Below are positions 10,301 to 18,200 of a DNA stretch of 64,000 nucleotides, piece by piece. Position numbers and translations under genes: made by a program. The stretch lies in contig NJBM01000024.1 of NCBI GenBank assembly GCA_005223045.1, positions 17,281 through 81,280 of the forward strand. Direction: 5' to 3'. The notes beneath the pieces are model-generated. The model ran no database searches. It was given only the letters and a program-made list of their open reading frames with translations, and was not told where the DNA came from. How positions within the stretch are numbered: position 1 is the stretch's first letter; each line of letters opens with the position of its first letter. Source of the DNA: Planctomycetes bacterium B3_Pla (lineage in GTDB: Bacteria > Planctomycetota > Phycisphaerae > Sedimentisphaerales > Anaerobacaceae).

Positions 10301-11064
10301 GCGGCGAGCCGAGTCAGGGTGGTGATAGGCGTGCCGTTGCCAATGCCGAGGCCAGGCTGAGAATGCTCCAGGCCAAACAAAAAGCGCTGCAAGAGCAAGT
10401 TTCACAATTGAAGCGGGATTTACAGCAGTTGCCGGAAATCTCAGAGAGCGGCGGAAATAAAGGACGCGCTTCGGCGCAAGAGCATCTGGACCAGGCCGCT
10501 GCAAAGATGGAAGATTTTCAAGAAAAGCTGGCCGAGGCACGCTACCAGGATGATATGACCCGGAAAGAATCCGGCGAGGCTGTCGAACTGATGGAATCAG
10601 CTAAGCACCAGATGGATCTTGCCGCCGAGGCGCTCGATAGCGAGCTTACACTGAGCGATGCAGAGAAACTCGCACAGAAAGCTCAGAAGATGGCCGAGCA
10701 GCTTGCCGAGGATGCGGACGCTCTGGATGAATCCGTTACGCCCGCCGAGCGTCAGGACATGCTGGCCCGGCTCGAAGCTGCAAAGCGCCTGCTTGAGATG
10801 ATGCCGGAACCAAAGTGGGCAACGATAGACAAGGGCAAAGGCACACAATCGGGCCCGGTTCTCGTGCTCACCAGAGGCCCGAATATGCCCTCGGCCGAAG
10901 CGGCGAGGCAGTTGGCTCGGCAATTCTGGTCCGTGGCTGTGGATGCCAGGAAGCGCCAACGGCAGTTGATTGAAGATGAGCCGGCTGATGTTCAGTTTCA
11001 TGGCCGGGAGAATGAGTTTTTTGAAAACGCGGCCAAGTTCGACCGGGAAGCGGTGCAGGAATGA
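7363..11064 (+). CDS. DUF4175-like large membrane protein with Ser/Gly-rich repeat region
   Basis: 1233 residues, beginning 13 bases after the previous stop. Membrane helices are at about 22-48, 59-77 and 149-167. The next 400 residues look like periplasmic beta domains, followed by a helical part (about 560-640) and a coiled coil (KEAAQK-type heptads near 680-730). Residues about 700-990 are low complexity (Ser, Gly, Ala, Lys, Asp, Gln) and hold a 30-residue repeat, described separately. Another long coiled coil (RLRMLQAKQKALQEQVSQL) and helices near 1000-1200 close the protein. The overall plan matches DUF4175-type proteins of MoxR operons. Function unknown; a stalk or scaffold across the periplasm is my inference. 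Confidence 0.8.
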   Translation: MTKTAEHKLNALVARVGKVRRWLVTLAILKVAALCLIFVSLYVGVYAWLDHRLNFDQVGRIIAFVLLVAGLVLIFQRLTRLLLRHISCSGAANYIENRMSFDQQLVTAIEYHENKQEYPYSRALAEQLVLRVDEDSREFKLDSTVEKWQGYALGAIILIGLAVAWFYVRDNYVYFSSYFARLTLPVAAVEPLPATTLESLTKDIVAEPDSEVTFAAEIEGRVPEFGKFVVARIDAAQEGQDGAPEQMQVRPGLAGEEAPRFEASRSFPEAGRFKYRFETSSASTDWHELTICPSPQIESMTANVTLPQRPGRKKWVKPYSEQIENNNLQVVRGSGVTLDIQADDKLKEVAVTGLDGKTITRQLNGAEQFSFHFTADRQGSIKFDLVNEQGLANDGLPDLEVIVKTDEPPQFKLISPDGDYLATDVASVPIRFKITDDFGLDSAKLCLEIPGRQPQELTIPLEEGARSKEHSYTIELEEYKLTVGDSILFHAEATDIDTGSAPAGRTSSSDMYFIEIRPYRQSWRPRPGGGPGQGGMPPPVELLNILEYTRAILKKTWAIAGKPNLTERDRSALDSIDNDVRYCVEQLALIRDDSEYGFNDRQKAVLNGVLRYFEQASGYLAEHNAPSAIVPEKDAYRLLRKFILELELQWNPPSSGQGQQPQKPDSVKLQEMPDFSKYEKERIEGELKKVQQKLEKLTQEQKSLKRTFENFLEQQAEKKEAAQKTTDDKSSAAGAEKQAQDKANGSRQSKTSTGQEDASSSGGQSGGGKQDSAESQSASKSAGAAEGKSAAGDPSTDDKQKAVGKESDSADESASDSQGASSKQDSAEGRSASKSDSAGEGKSTSESQGAGDEQDPAEGPSGSENKNAGEGDNSSDGPDGNDKQNAATSRSGSEGQRSEEGEGALGSQGGGDKQDGESQSASEGKSAGKGKSVAGSSRMGEQQNAAGSRDGSEGQSSGEDKSASDGRSSGNGSGADESRSGEPSQGGDRRAVANAEARLRMLQAKQKALQEQVSQLKRDLQQLPEISESGGNKGRASAQEHLDQAAAKMEDFQEKLAEARYQDDMTRKESGEAVELMESAKHQMDLAAEALDSELTLSDAEKLAQKAQKMAEQLAEDADALDESVTPAERQDMLARLEAAKRLLEMMPEPKWATIDKGKGTQSGPVLVLTRGPNMPSAEAARQLARQFWSVAVDARKRQRQLIEDEPADVQFHGRENEFFENAAKFDREAVQE
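9667..10290 (+). repeat. Degenerate 90-bp (30-residue) in-frame tandem repeat, seven units
   Basis: Within the DUF4175-like gene the low-complexity region can be cut into seven units that each begin with KQ or EQ, at 9667, 9757, 9829, 9919, 10009, 10099 and 10183. Unit lengths are 30, 24, 30, 30, 30, 28 and 36 residues. Typical unit start: KQDSAESQSASKSAGAAEGK. The period explains why long open frames also occur here in other frames and on the other strand. Confidence 0.7.
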
Positions 11065-13304
11065 TACTCGTTGACTATCCGGGACATCTTGTTGCGAGTC
11101 TGCTTTTGGCGATTCTCGCTGTGCTGGTCTTCTTCGCCTTCCGTTCGGGCGAGCTGCGAAACCCAAAACTGCGATCGTACAGGCTGCCGCTGATTCTGTT
11201 GCAATACGCTTCGATTCTGGTGTTGCTGTTGATATTGTGGAATCCCTCGCGAGCCAAACTCAGCGAGACACTATCAAGGAACTCCGTGCTGGCGTTGTTC
11301 GATACCAGTGAAAGCATGTCGGTCGTCGAAGACGGGCGCTCAACCCGGCTGGATAAAGCACTTGCTGTATTTGAAGAGAAATTTCACTCCCTCGACAAGG
11401 AAGGCGCCGGCTACAGAATTTGCGGATTCGACAGCCAGAGCTACCACGGCGGATCGTCGGATTTCCTGCGACGCTGGGGCTCGCGAACGGATCTGCACAG
11501 CGTCTTTTCAATGTTAGGCAAATATGACGTCGCCGAAGATCTTTCTGCCGTGGAGAATGCTCAGAATCCCGGCGCCGAAACTCCACTGGTTAAGAAGAGC
11601 AAAGTTTCAGGGGCGGTCATTTTCACCGACGGACAGGTCAACGACAAGAACGTCAATGCTTATCTGCTGCCTGATAACAAGGATTTTCAGACGGTTCTTG
11701 TCGGGGTTGGCTCAAGGGATAGGCAGACGGACGTGGCAATAAAATCAATCGAAGCGCCCTCGCGAATGGCGATTGATACGGTCAGCGACATACAGGTTGT
11801 TGTTGCCGGCAGGAATTTGCAGGATAAATCCGTTACCGTCGAGCTGCTCAAAGACGATTTCGTGATAGCGACGAGGGATGTCGGCGCCGAGTCGTTTGAT
11901 CAGAGCCGTCGAGGGGGCGTCTCGACGACAAAAAACGTGACAGTGGAGTTCACAGTTGGCGCCGACAGACTCGGCAGTCATGCGTTTTCGGCGCGTGCAA
12001 AGACGATTGAGCAGGAAGTGAACCGGGCAAACAACGTTCGCAGCACAATGATAGAGATCGTCGAAGAAACCGGACTGAAAGTCCTTTTCTATTCACAGGT
12101 GGCCAATTTTAATGTCGGCAAAGTCCGGCAGGCTTTGGCCCGGGACAAGAAGATTCAGCTCGATTTAAGTTTGGATGTAATTAGAACGCCCGCATTGGCC
12201 GAGCAGGCTTCGAAGATGAGCGGCTACATCAGGCTGCCGAACGACAGGCGTGGATTCTATGAGTACGACATTATAGTTCTCGGCCCATGCGACATGGAGG
12301 TCCTGACAGATTCCCAGGTTGACGGTTTGTACAGTTTCGTTGCCGACAGAGGAGGCGGGCTTATCCTGCTTCCGGGCAAGGCCGACTTCGGGCCAGGCGC
12401 CTGGGTGGACGAAAAAGCAAAGGCGCTGATTCCCGTAGTTTTCGATTCCGATTACCCGACGATTTGGCCGAGCAGTCCGGGGCGAATAGAGCTGACAATC
12501 GAGGGGATTGACAGCGAGGTGCTTGGCCCGGCGGCGCTGGAAGAGCACGTTGAGCCGGCGTTGCCGTATTACCGGGTCTCAAATAGCAAACCTGCCTCCA
12601 CGACGTTGGCTTCTATCAAGGATACGCCGGTCATTTCAATTCATCGAGTCGGTCGCGGCAGGGTTTGCCTGCTCAACGCCTCGCAACTTTTCCGGTGGTA
12701 TCGCGAAGATCTCGAAGGCGGGCTGCTCTACCAGACTATGGCGGGGCTAGCGGCTCATCTGGGTCGAACAACAAGCCGTGAAGCCGGCATTGAATTGTTC
12801 GTAGAGCGGGCCGCTGAGCAGGCGGACAAGGTGAAGTTCGAGGCGTATGTTTGTGACAATTCGTTCGATCCTGTTTCCGGCGCCAACGTGCTGCTCAGTG
12901 TCAAAGATAAATTTCTGAGCATGGACCACATAGGCCGGGGGCATTACGTTGCCGAAGTTGAGGATTTCAGGGACCAGGCCGTCGTGGCGACCGCCCAGGC
13001 TGAAGTCGATGGTGTGTTCCTCGGCGAAAAAACCGTTGCCGTGAATTTGCCGCCGGCCAAAAGCGAAATGACCAATACCGAGCTGGACGAGAAATTCCTG
13101 CGAGCGCTGGCAAAAAAGATCAACGGCAAGTATTTCCATGCCGATGACGTCGATGAGAATATTGCGAAAATGTTCGAGGCGCAGACGAGAATGGGCAGTT
13201 CGCGCCAAATGACAAGTATCTGGCCCAACTGGCTGCTGTTGATAATTCTCTGCACACTACTTAGCATAAGCTGGTTTCTAAGGCGGGCCGTTGGTCTTGT
13301 TTGA
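11061..13304 (+). CDS. Membrane-anchored VWA protein of MoxR operon
   Basis: 747 residues, overlapping the previous gene by four bases (ATGA). Two N-terminal helices (8-27 and 42-60) are followed by a VWA metal site DTSES at 81-85 and GAVIFTDGQVNDKN in the middle of that domain. A later region (about 340-560) resembles the glutamine-amidotransferase-like fold found in planctomycete VWA proteins (GGLILLPGKADFGPGAW). A C-terminal helix (about 715-745, NWLLLIILCTLLSISWFL) anchors the other end. It is probably a periplasmic protein held at both ends. It is the third VWA-like partner for the single MoxR ATPase in this operon. Confidence 0.82.
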   Translation: MILVDYPGHLVASLLLAILAVLVFFAFRSGELRNPKLRSYRLPLILLQYASILVLLLILWNPSRAKLSETLSRNSVLALFDTSESMSVVEDGRSTRLDKALAVFEEKFHSLDKEGAGYRICGFDSQSYHGGSSDFLRRWGSRTDLHSVFSMLGKYDVAEDLSAVENAQNPGAETPLVKKSKVSGAVIFTDGQVNDKNVNAYLLPDNKDFQTVLVGVGSRDRQTDVAIKSIEAPSRMAIDTVSDIQVVVAGRNLQDKSVTVELLKDDFVIATRDVGAESFDQSRRGGVSTTKNVTVEFTVGADRLGSHAFSARAKTIEQEVNRANNVRSTMIEIVEETGLKVLFYSQVANFNVGKVRQALARDKKIQLDLSLDVIRTPALAEQASKMSGYIRLPNDRRGFYEYDIIVLGPCDMEVLTDSQVDGLYSFVADRGGGLILLPGKADFGPGAWVDEKAKALIPVVFDSDYPTIWPSSPGRIELTIEGIDSEVLGPAALEEHVEPALPYYRVSNSKPASTTLASIKDTPVISIHRVGRGRVCLLNASQLFRWYREDLEGGLLYQTMAGLAAHLGRTTSREAGIELFVERAAEQADKVKFEAYVCDNSFDPVSGANVLLSVKDKFLSMDHIGRGHYVAEVEDFRDQAVVATAQAEVDGVFLGEKTVAVNLPPAKSEMTNTELDEKFLRALAKKINGKYFHADDVDENIAKMFEAQTRMGSSRQMTSIWPNWLLLIILCTLLSISWFLRRAVGLV

Positions 13305-13321
13305 AAGGTTTAAGGCCTAAC

Positions 13322-14152
13322 ATGAAACGAATGACGATCATAATACTGTTGGCAATGGCGAGCGAATCTGCAACCATCGGGGCACAGAGTGCCAAACTGA
13401 ATCCGACGGAAAGCCAGAAAACGTACGCGATGATCGTCAGCGGCATAAACAAGAATACGAAGGACCGTCAGGCGAAAGACAAAGCTGTGGCAAATCTCCG
13501 CACATTTTTGCTCAACAACGTCGGAATGAAACGTGACCGGTTAGCTGTGCTGTCAAGTAGCAAGTCGCCGGTCAACAAGGACTCAAAAATTTCAACAGAC
13601 AAGAACCTAAAAGAGCAAGTGAATGCGTTTGCCGCCGCCGTCAATCCTGCGGACAGATTCATATTCTATTATGTCGGCCAGGCAAACATCGTAGCCGGCA
13701 AGCTGCGTCTCAACCTGCCGGGCGCCGACATTACGCACGAGCAGTTGGCCGATTGGCTCAGGCCGATTAAAGCCTCTTCAATGCTGATCGTGCTGGACTG
13801 CCCCGGCGCGGGCCTGGCAGTCAAAGCGGTCTCCGGACCGGGCCGGGTGGTCGTCGCCGCCTGCACCGCAGACGAGCACTACAGCACACGATTCAGCGAA
13901 TACTTTGTCCCGGCGCTAATCGATGACAAGAGCGATACTGATAGTGACGGCGAGGTTTCGGTTCTGGAAGCGTTCACGTCCGCTTCGAAGAAGATAGACG
14001 ATTTGTATCGTCGTCTCGGCTTGCTCAAGACCGAGACGCCGGTGCTGGAAGACAATGCAGACGGCGCAGCGAGCCGGCAGCCCTGGAGGTACAAACAGGA
14101 CGGGACTGACGGTTTGACCGCCGCGAAGTTCTTTTTTTCAGGTGAGAAATAA
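13322..14152 (+). CDS. Caspase-fold (peptidase C14/C13-like) protein with altered catalytic site
   Basis: Secreted or periplasmic protein of 276 residues with a signal peptide (MKRMTIIILLAMASESATIGAQS). The core follows the caspase/legumain plan: FIFYYVGQAN where the family normally has F-x-Y-x-GHG, and MLIVLDCPGAG where it has D-x-C-x-SG. The expected catalytic His is thus Gln, while the Cys is kept. The C-terminal part has a 12-residue EF-hand-like loop, DTDSDGEVSVLE, at about residues 205-216. The ATG at 13322 has AAGG six bases upstream; an in-frame TTG at 13301 overlaps the previous stop but is less likely. As sixth gene of the MoxR operon it may be a binding or sensor subunit rather than a protease. 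Confidence 0.75.
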   Translation: MKRMTIIILLAMASESATIGAQSAKLNPTESQKTYAMIVSGINKNTKDRQAKDKAVANLRTFLLNNVGMKRDRLAVLSSSKSPVNKDSKISTDKNLKEQVNAFAAAVNPADRFIFYYVGQANIVAGKLRLNLPGADITHEQLADWLRPIKASSMLIVLDCPGAGLAVKAVSGPGRVVVAACTADEHYSTRFSEYFVPALIDDKSDTDSDGEVSVLEAFTSASKKIDDLYRRLGLLKTETPVLEDNADGAASRQPWRYKQDGTDGLTAAKFFFSGEK

Positions 14153-14166
14153 GAGGCAGTTCTGTA

Positions 14167-15033
14167 ATGGAGCTACAACAGCAGAAGATCAATAGAAGGC
14201 AATTCCTGAAGACATCGGGCGGGATCGTATTAACGGCGGCCGGACTTGGCTCTGCCCACGGAGTGGAAACCTCCGACAGAGGTCCTGACGACCTTGACAT
14301 GTACGATTTTTTGATGCCAAGAGTCAAATTCACGCACGAGAAAAGGGAAGTGGATCGATGGAATGTGCGTCCGGGCGGGGATGCGAACTTGCTGAGAGAG
14401 CTTAGTTCCGTTGTCAGATGCAAAGTCAAGCCGGTAAGAAGGGCATACGATTGGCATCCACAGTGGGCGGCGGAAAGTCAACTCAACGCCGTTGTTACGT
14501 TCGACGAATTGAGAGAGTTGGAGAAGTATCCTTTTCTTTTCATGACCGGAGAGAATCATTACAAGCTTGACGGCAGACAAAAGGCCACCTTGAGAGAATA
14601 TATTCTCCGTGGGGGATTCCTGCTGATGGATGACTGCGTCGTCGGAGACGGCGGCGATTTCTTCTACAAGAGTTCCTACAAGCTGCTGGAGGAAGTTTTC
14701 GGCAGCGGAGCCGTCAAATCAATACCGTTACAGCATGAGATATTTCACAACGTGTACGACCTCGGTGAGACGGGTCTGCCTTACATGCAGCTCCTGAGTC
14801 CTACGTTCCCACCGGGTATAAGACGCCGGAGATCGGTGGGTCTGCCGCACATGCACGGTCAGAACCACGGGGCCAGAGGAATTTTCATCGGCGACCGCCT
14901 TGCGGTTTTTCTAAGCTCCACAGATCTTCACTGCGGCTGGTGCGACAGTCGCGGCAGGACATTTGGCAGGCACAACTACAACAAGTCAATTCAAATGGGG
15001 ATCAACATTATCATGTACGCTATTTCACACTGA
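14167..15033 (+). CDS. DUF4159 domain protein with Tat signal
   Basis: Last gene of the operon, 14 bases after the previous stop. Residues 8-37 form a twin-arginine signal (NRRQFLKTSGGIVLTAAGLG). The DUF4159 core is recognisable in YPFLFMTGENHYKL, then LREYILRGGFLLMDDCVVGDG and the C-terminal LAVFLSSTDLHCGWC. The family is a glutamine-amidotransferase-like Rossmann fold found with MoxR/DUF58 genes in Planctomycetes and other phyla; its activity is unknown. Export through Tat implies that it folds in the cytoplasm before joining the periplasmic members of the operon. Confidence 0.85.
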   Translation: MELQQQKINRRQFLKTSGGIVLTAAGLGSAHGVETSDRGPDDLDMYDFLMPRVKFTHEKREVDRWNVRPGGDANLLRELSSVVRCKVKPVRRAYDWHPQWAAESQLNAVVTFDELRELEKYPFLFMTGENHYKLDGRQKATLREYILRGGFLLMDDCVVGDGGDFFYKSSYKLLEEVFGSGAVKSIPLQHEIFHNVYDLGETGLPYMQLLSPTFPPGIRRRRSVGLPHMHGQNHGARGIFIGDRLAVFLSSTDLHCGWCDSRGRTFGRHNYNKSIQMGINIIMYAISH

Positions 15034-15067
15034 GCCGTCCCCGGTGAAGTGTGTGTGGCATTCCACT

Positions 15068-15088
15068 GCCAGCCGAAAACGTGCTGGC
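15068..15088 (+). terminator. Short GC-rich hairpin after the MoxR operon
   Basis: GCCAGC at 15068-15073 pairs with GCTGGC at 15083-15088 around a 9-base loop, 35 bases after the DUF4159 stop. There is no T run, so this is a weak candidate for a transcript end. Confidence 0.3.
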
Positions 15089-15104
15089 TCCGCTGCGGCA
15101 GATA

Positions 15105-15113
15105 TGCTATAAT
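15105..15113 (+). promoter_or_regulatory. Extended -10 promoter candidate for the CotH/LTD gene
   Basis: TGCTATAAT: a perfect TATAAT at 15108-15113 preceded by TGn, the extended -10 form. No good -35 is seen at 16-18 bases upstream. It would give a leader of about 100 bases for the gene starting at 15219. Confidence 0.45.
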
Positions 15114-15218
15114 AAATGCACATTAGTTGACAGATAGCTGCAATTTCACCTTTTTGGGGCCTTCAAGTGGCAAGGACCCAGTATTGGCCCGAGCCATTGG
15201 TGAGGAAGGGATTATAAG

Positions 15219-18200
15219 GTGTTCGGATACATGAGATTCTCGTTATTGGCCCTCGTAGTAAGCGTATCTTTGGCCGGTACTGTGCAGGCCGGCTGTCCCA
15301 CCGGCGACCTTAACGGCGACTGCCGGGTCGATCTGCTGGATGTGCAGCTTTTTGCCGGGCAATGGTTGAATCCTTCGGACGACTCGGAGGCTGCCGCTGC
15401 CGGCGATCTGGACGGCGTTGACGGGGTGAACATGGTGGATTTTGCGTTGCTGGGCCGGAACTGGCTCGAGGTAGGCATACCCCTGACAATCAACGAGGTT
15501 ATGGCATCCAACCGCAGCTCTCTTCGGGACCCGCAGGGGCAATATGATGACTGGATCGAAATTTACAATTCCGGCACCGATCCAATCAATGTAGGCAACA
15601 TGTATTTGACCGACGATCTGGAAAGACCGACGATGTGGCGGATTCCGCGGAACGCTCCGGCCGCAACCACGATCCCCGCAGGCGGCTACCTGCTGATCTG
15701 GGCCGACGATGATACCGGCGATTCGGGCCTGCACGCAAACTTCAAACTCGATGCTGATGGCGACTATGTAGCTCTTTTTGCCGGCGACGGTGTAACTCTG
15801 ATCCACAGCGTTGCCTTTGGCAGGCAAACTTCGGACATGTCATACGGAAGCTACCCCGACTCCGATGCCGAATCGCGATTCCTTGCCTTCCCCACGCCGG
15901 GAAGGCAAAATGACGGCGCATATCTTGGAGAGGTTAAGGCGCCGCAGTTCAGCCACAAACGCGGCTTTTACGATGCGCCGTTTTCGGTGACAGTCGCCAC
16001 CGAGACCGATGGCGCCACGATTCAGTACACTCTGGATGGAGCCAACCCTTACGAATCGATCGGGCGATTTCCAACCGGGACGCCTTATACCGGCCCTGTT
16101 TCCATCAGCAGGACTACGTGTTTGCGGGTCAAAGCTATCAAGCCGGGCTGGAAACCGTCGGCGGTAAAGACTGCCACGTTTCTGATGAACGTCAGCGAAG
16201 CTGCCAGGTCGCTTCCTGCGATCTCCCTCGTGGGCAGCGACAGGACGACGTTCTACGAGCCTGACGGCGTTATGGCTATTGTCGGCGGGTCTTACGCCGG
16301 TAACGGAACGTGGACATCGAGCGGCGGCGACAGCCACAACAATCCGATGCGCCGGGGAATGGAATACGAACGTCCCGTCTCGTTCGAGTGGATCATGCCC
16401 GGCGACAACTCCGGCTTTCAGGTCAATTGCGGACTCCGGGTCCACGGAAGCGACTATATGCGCCCGCGCTACCGCCGGCAGGACGGCAACTGGACGGGGA
16501 ACGGAAAGTTTGCCTTTAGACTGTACTTTCGCGGCAGGTATGGCCCGAACTGGCTGGAGTATCCGCTTTTTCCGTTCGAGGTCGAACGTTTCAAGAGTAT
16601 AGTCCTTCGCGGAGGCCACAACGATAGAGTGAATCCCTTCATCAAGGACGAATTGATGAGACGCCTGCAGAAAGATATGGGTCACGTCGCCAGCGGCGGG
16701 AGGATGGCCAACCTGTTTATCAACGGCGAGTACAAGGGCTATTTCAATCCCTGCGAACATATCAAGGATGCGTTTTGTCAGCAATGGTACGGAGGTAATG
16801 AGCCTTGGGACGTTATGACCATGAGCGGCCTTCGGGACGGGAGCATCGCCGGCTGGAACGACCTGCTGAATTACGCGCGCAACAACGATTTGTCAAACAA
16901 CGCGTATTACCAGGAAGTTGGCAGACGGCTCGACATTCCGGCATTCATTGACTATCTGATCTTGCAGCTCTGGAATGCGAATTGGGATTGGCCGCAAAAT
17001 AACTGGTCCGCCGCAGCAGAGCAGTCGGACAATGGCCTTTGGAGGTTTTTCGTCTGGGATGCCGAGGGCACCATGGAGTCGGGGGATCTTTCTCGGACAG
17101 GTTTCGGCGATTTCCCAAGCTGGGTCGCCGGGGCCAAAGGGCTTAACAATCTCCAGACACCAATCGCCTGGCTGTACCGGGCGCTCAAAGACAACCAAAT
17201 GTTCCGGCAGCTCTTTGGGGACCGCCTGTATAGGCACTTCTACAACGGCGGCGCGCTGACAGCGGCCAATATTACGGCGCGATTCATGGAACTGCACGAT
17301 GAGATGTTAGGCGTCATTCCCAACATGGACATGTACATTCTGAACGGCTGGGTGCCGAATCGCCTCGATATCTTTTTAGATACCTGCGCCAAAGAAGGTG
17401 TGTACACCTCCGGCGGTCCGACGTTCAGCGTTAATGGTCTCGCCCGGCACGGCGGTCACATAGCCGACGCCGACAATTTGACGATTACCAGGACAGGGAG
17501 GGTTCACTCGATATATTACACCGTGGACGGTTCCGATCCGCTGCCGCCGGGGACATTACAATCGCCCGGAACTCTCAGCAAGGTGCTCGTGGCCGAACAC
17601 GCCGACAAGCGGGCGTTTGTTCCGATGCGCGGCGTCAGCGACAACTGGAAAGACGGCCGAGCATTTGATGACTCGGCCTGGTCTTTTGGCGCGGGCACGC
17701 CGGGCGCTGTCGGGTATGAAATGAAAAGACCGCCAACTTATACGAATCTGATCGGTCTCAACGTCCAGCCGCAAATGTACCTCAAGAACGCCACCTGTTA
17801 CATTCGTATTCCTTTTGCTTTTGGCGGCAGCTCCGACGGCCTGGACTCGATGACACTGAGAATCAAGTACAACGACGGTTTTCTCGCTTATATAAACGGC
17901 GTCGAGGTGGCCAGACGAAATTTCAGCGGCAGACCGACCTGGAACTCTAATGCCGAGACCGTACGCCCCGCCTCCGAAGCCCTTGAGTTTGAAAGTATCG
18001 ACATTTCCGCCTCGCTTGGCGCTCTGAAACAAGGCGGCAATCTATTAGCCATCCAAGGCTTGAGTTCCTCGGCCACAGATGTGGACTTTTTTATCTCTGC
18101 CGAACTGCTGGCCGACGAAAGTCCTTCCGACGATGACTTGCCCGGCGCAATCCAATACGAGGGACCGTTTACTTTGAGCCATAGTGCCTGCGTCAAGGCG

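Noticed and set aside
9485..10360. 291-codon frame in another plus frame of the DUF4175-like gene
   Set aside because: Produced by the 90-base repeat and codon bias; the sequence is a monotonous Lys/Arg/Ala/Pro string.
9287..10540. Long minus-strand frames opposite the repeat region
   Set aside because: Same cause: the repeat leaves several frames open; no start signal.
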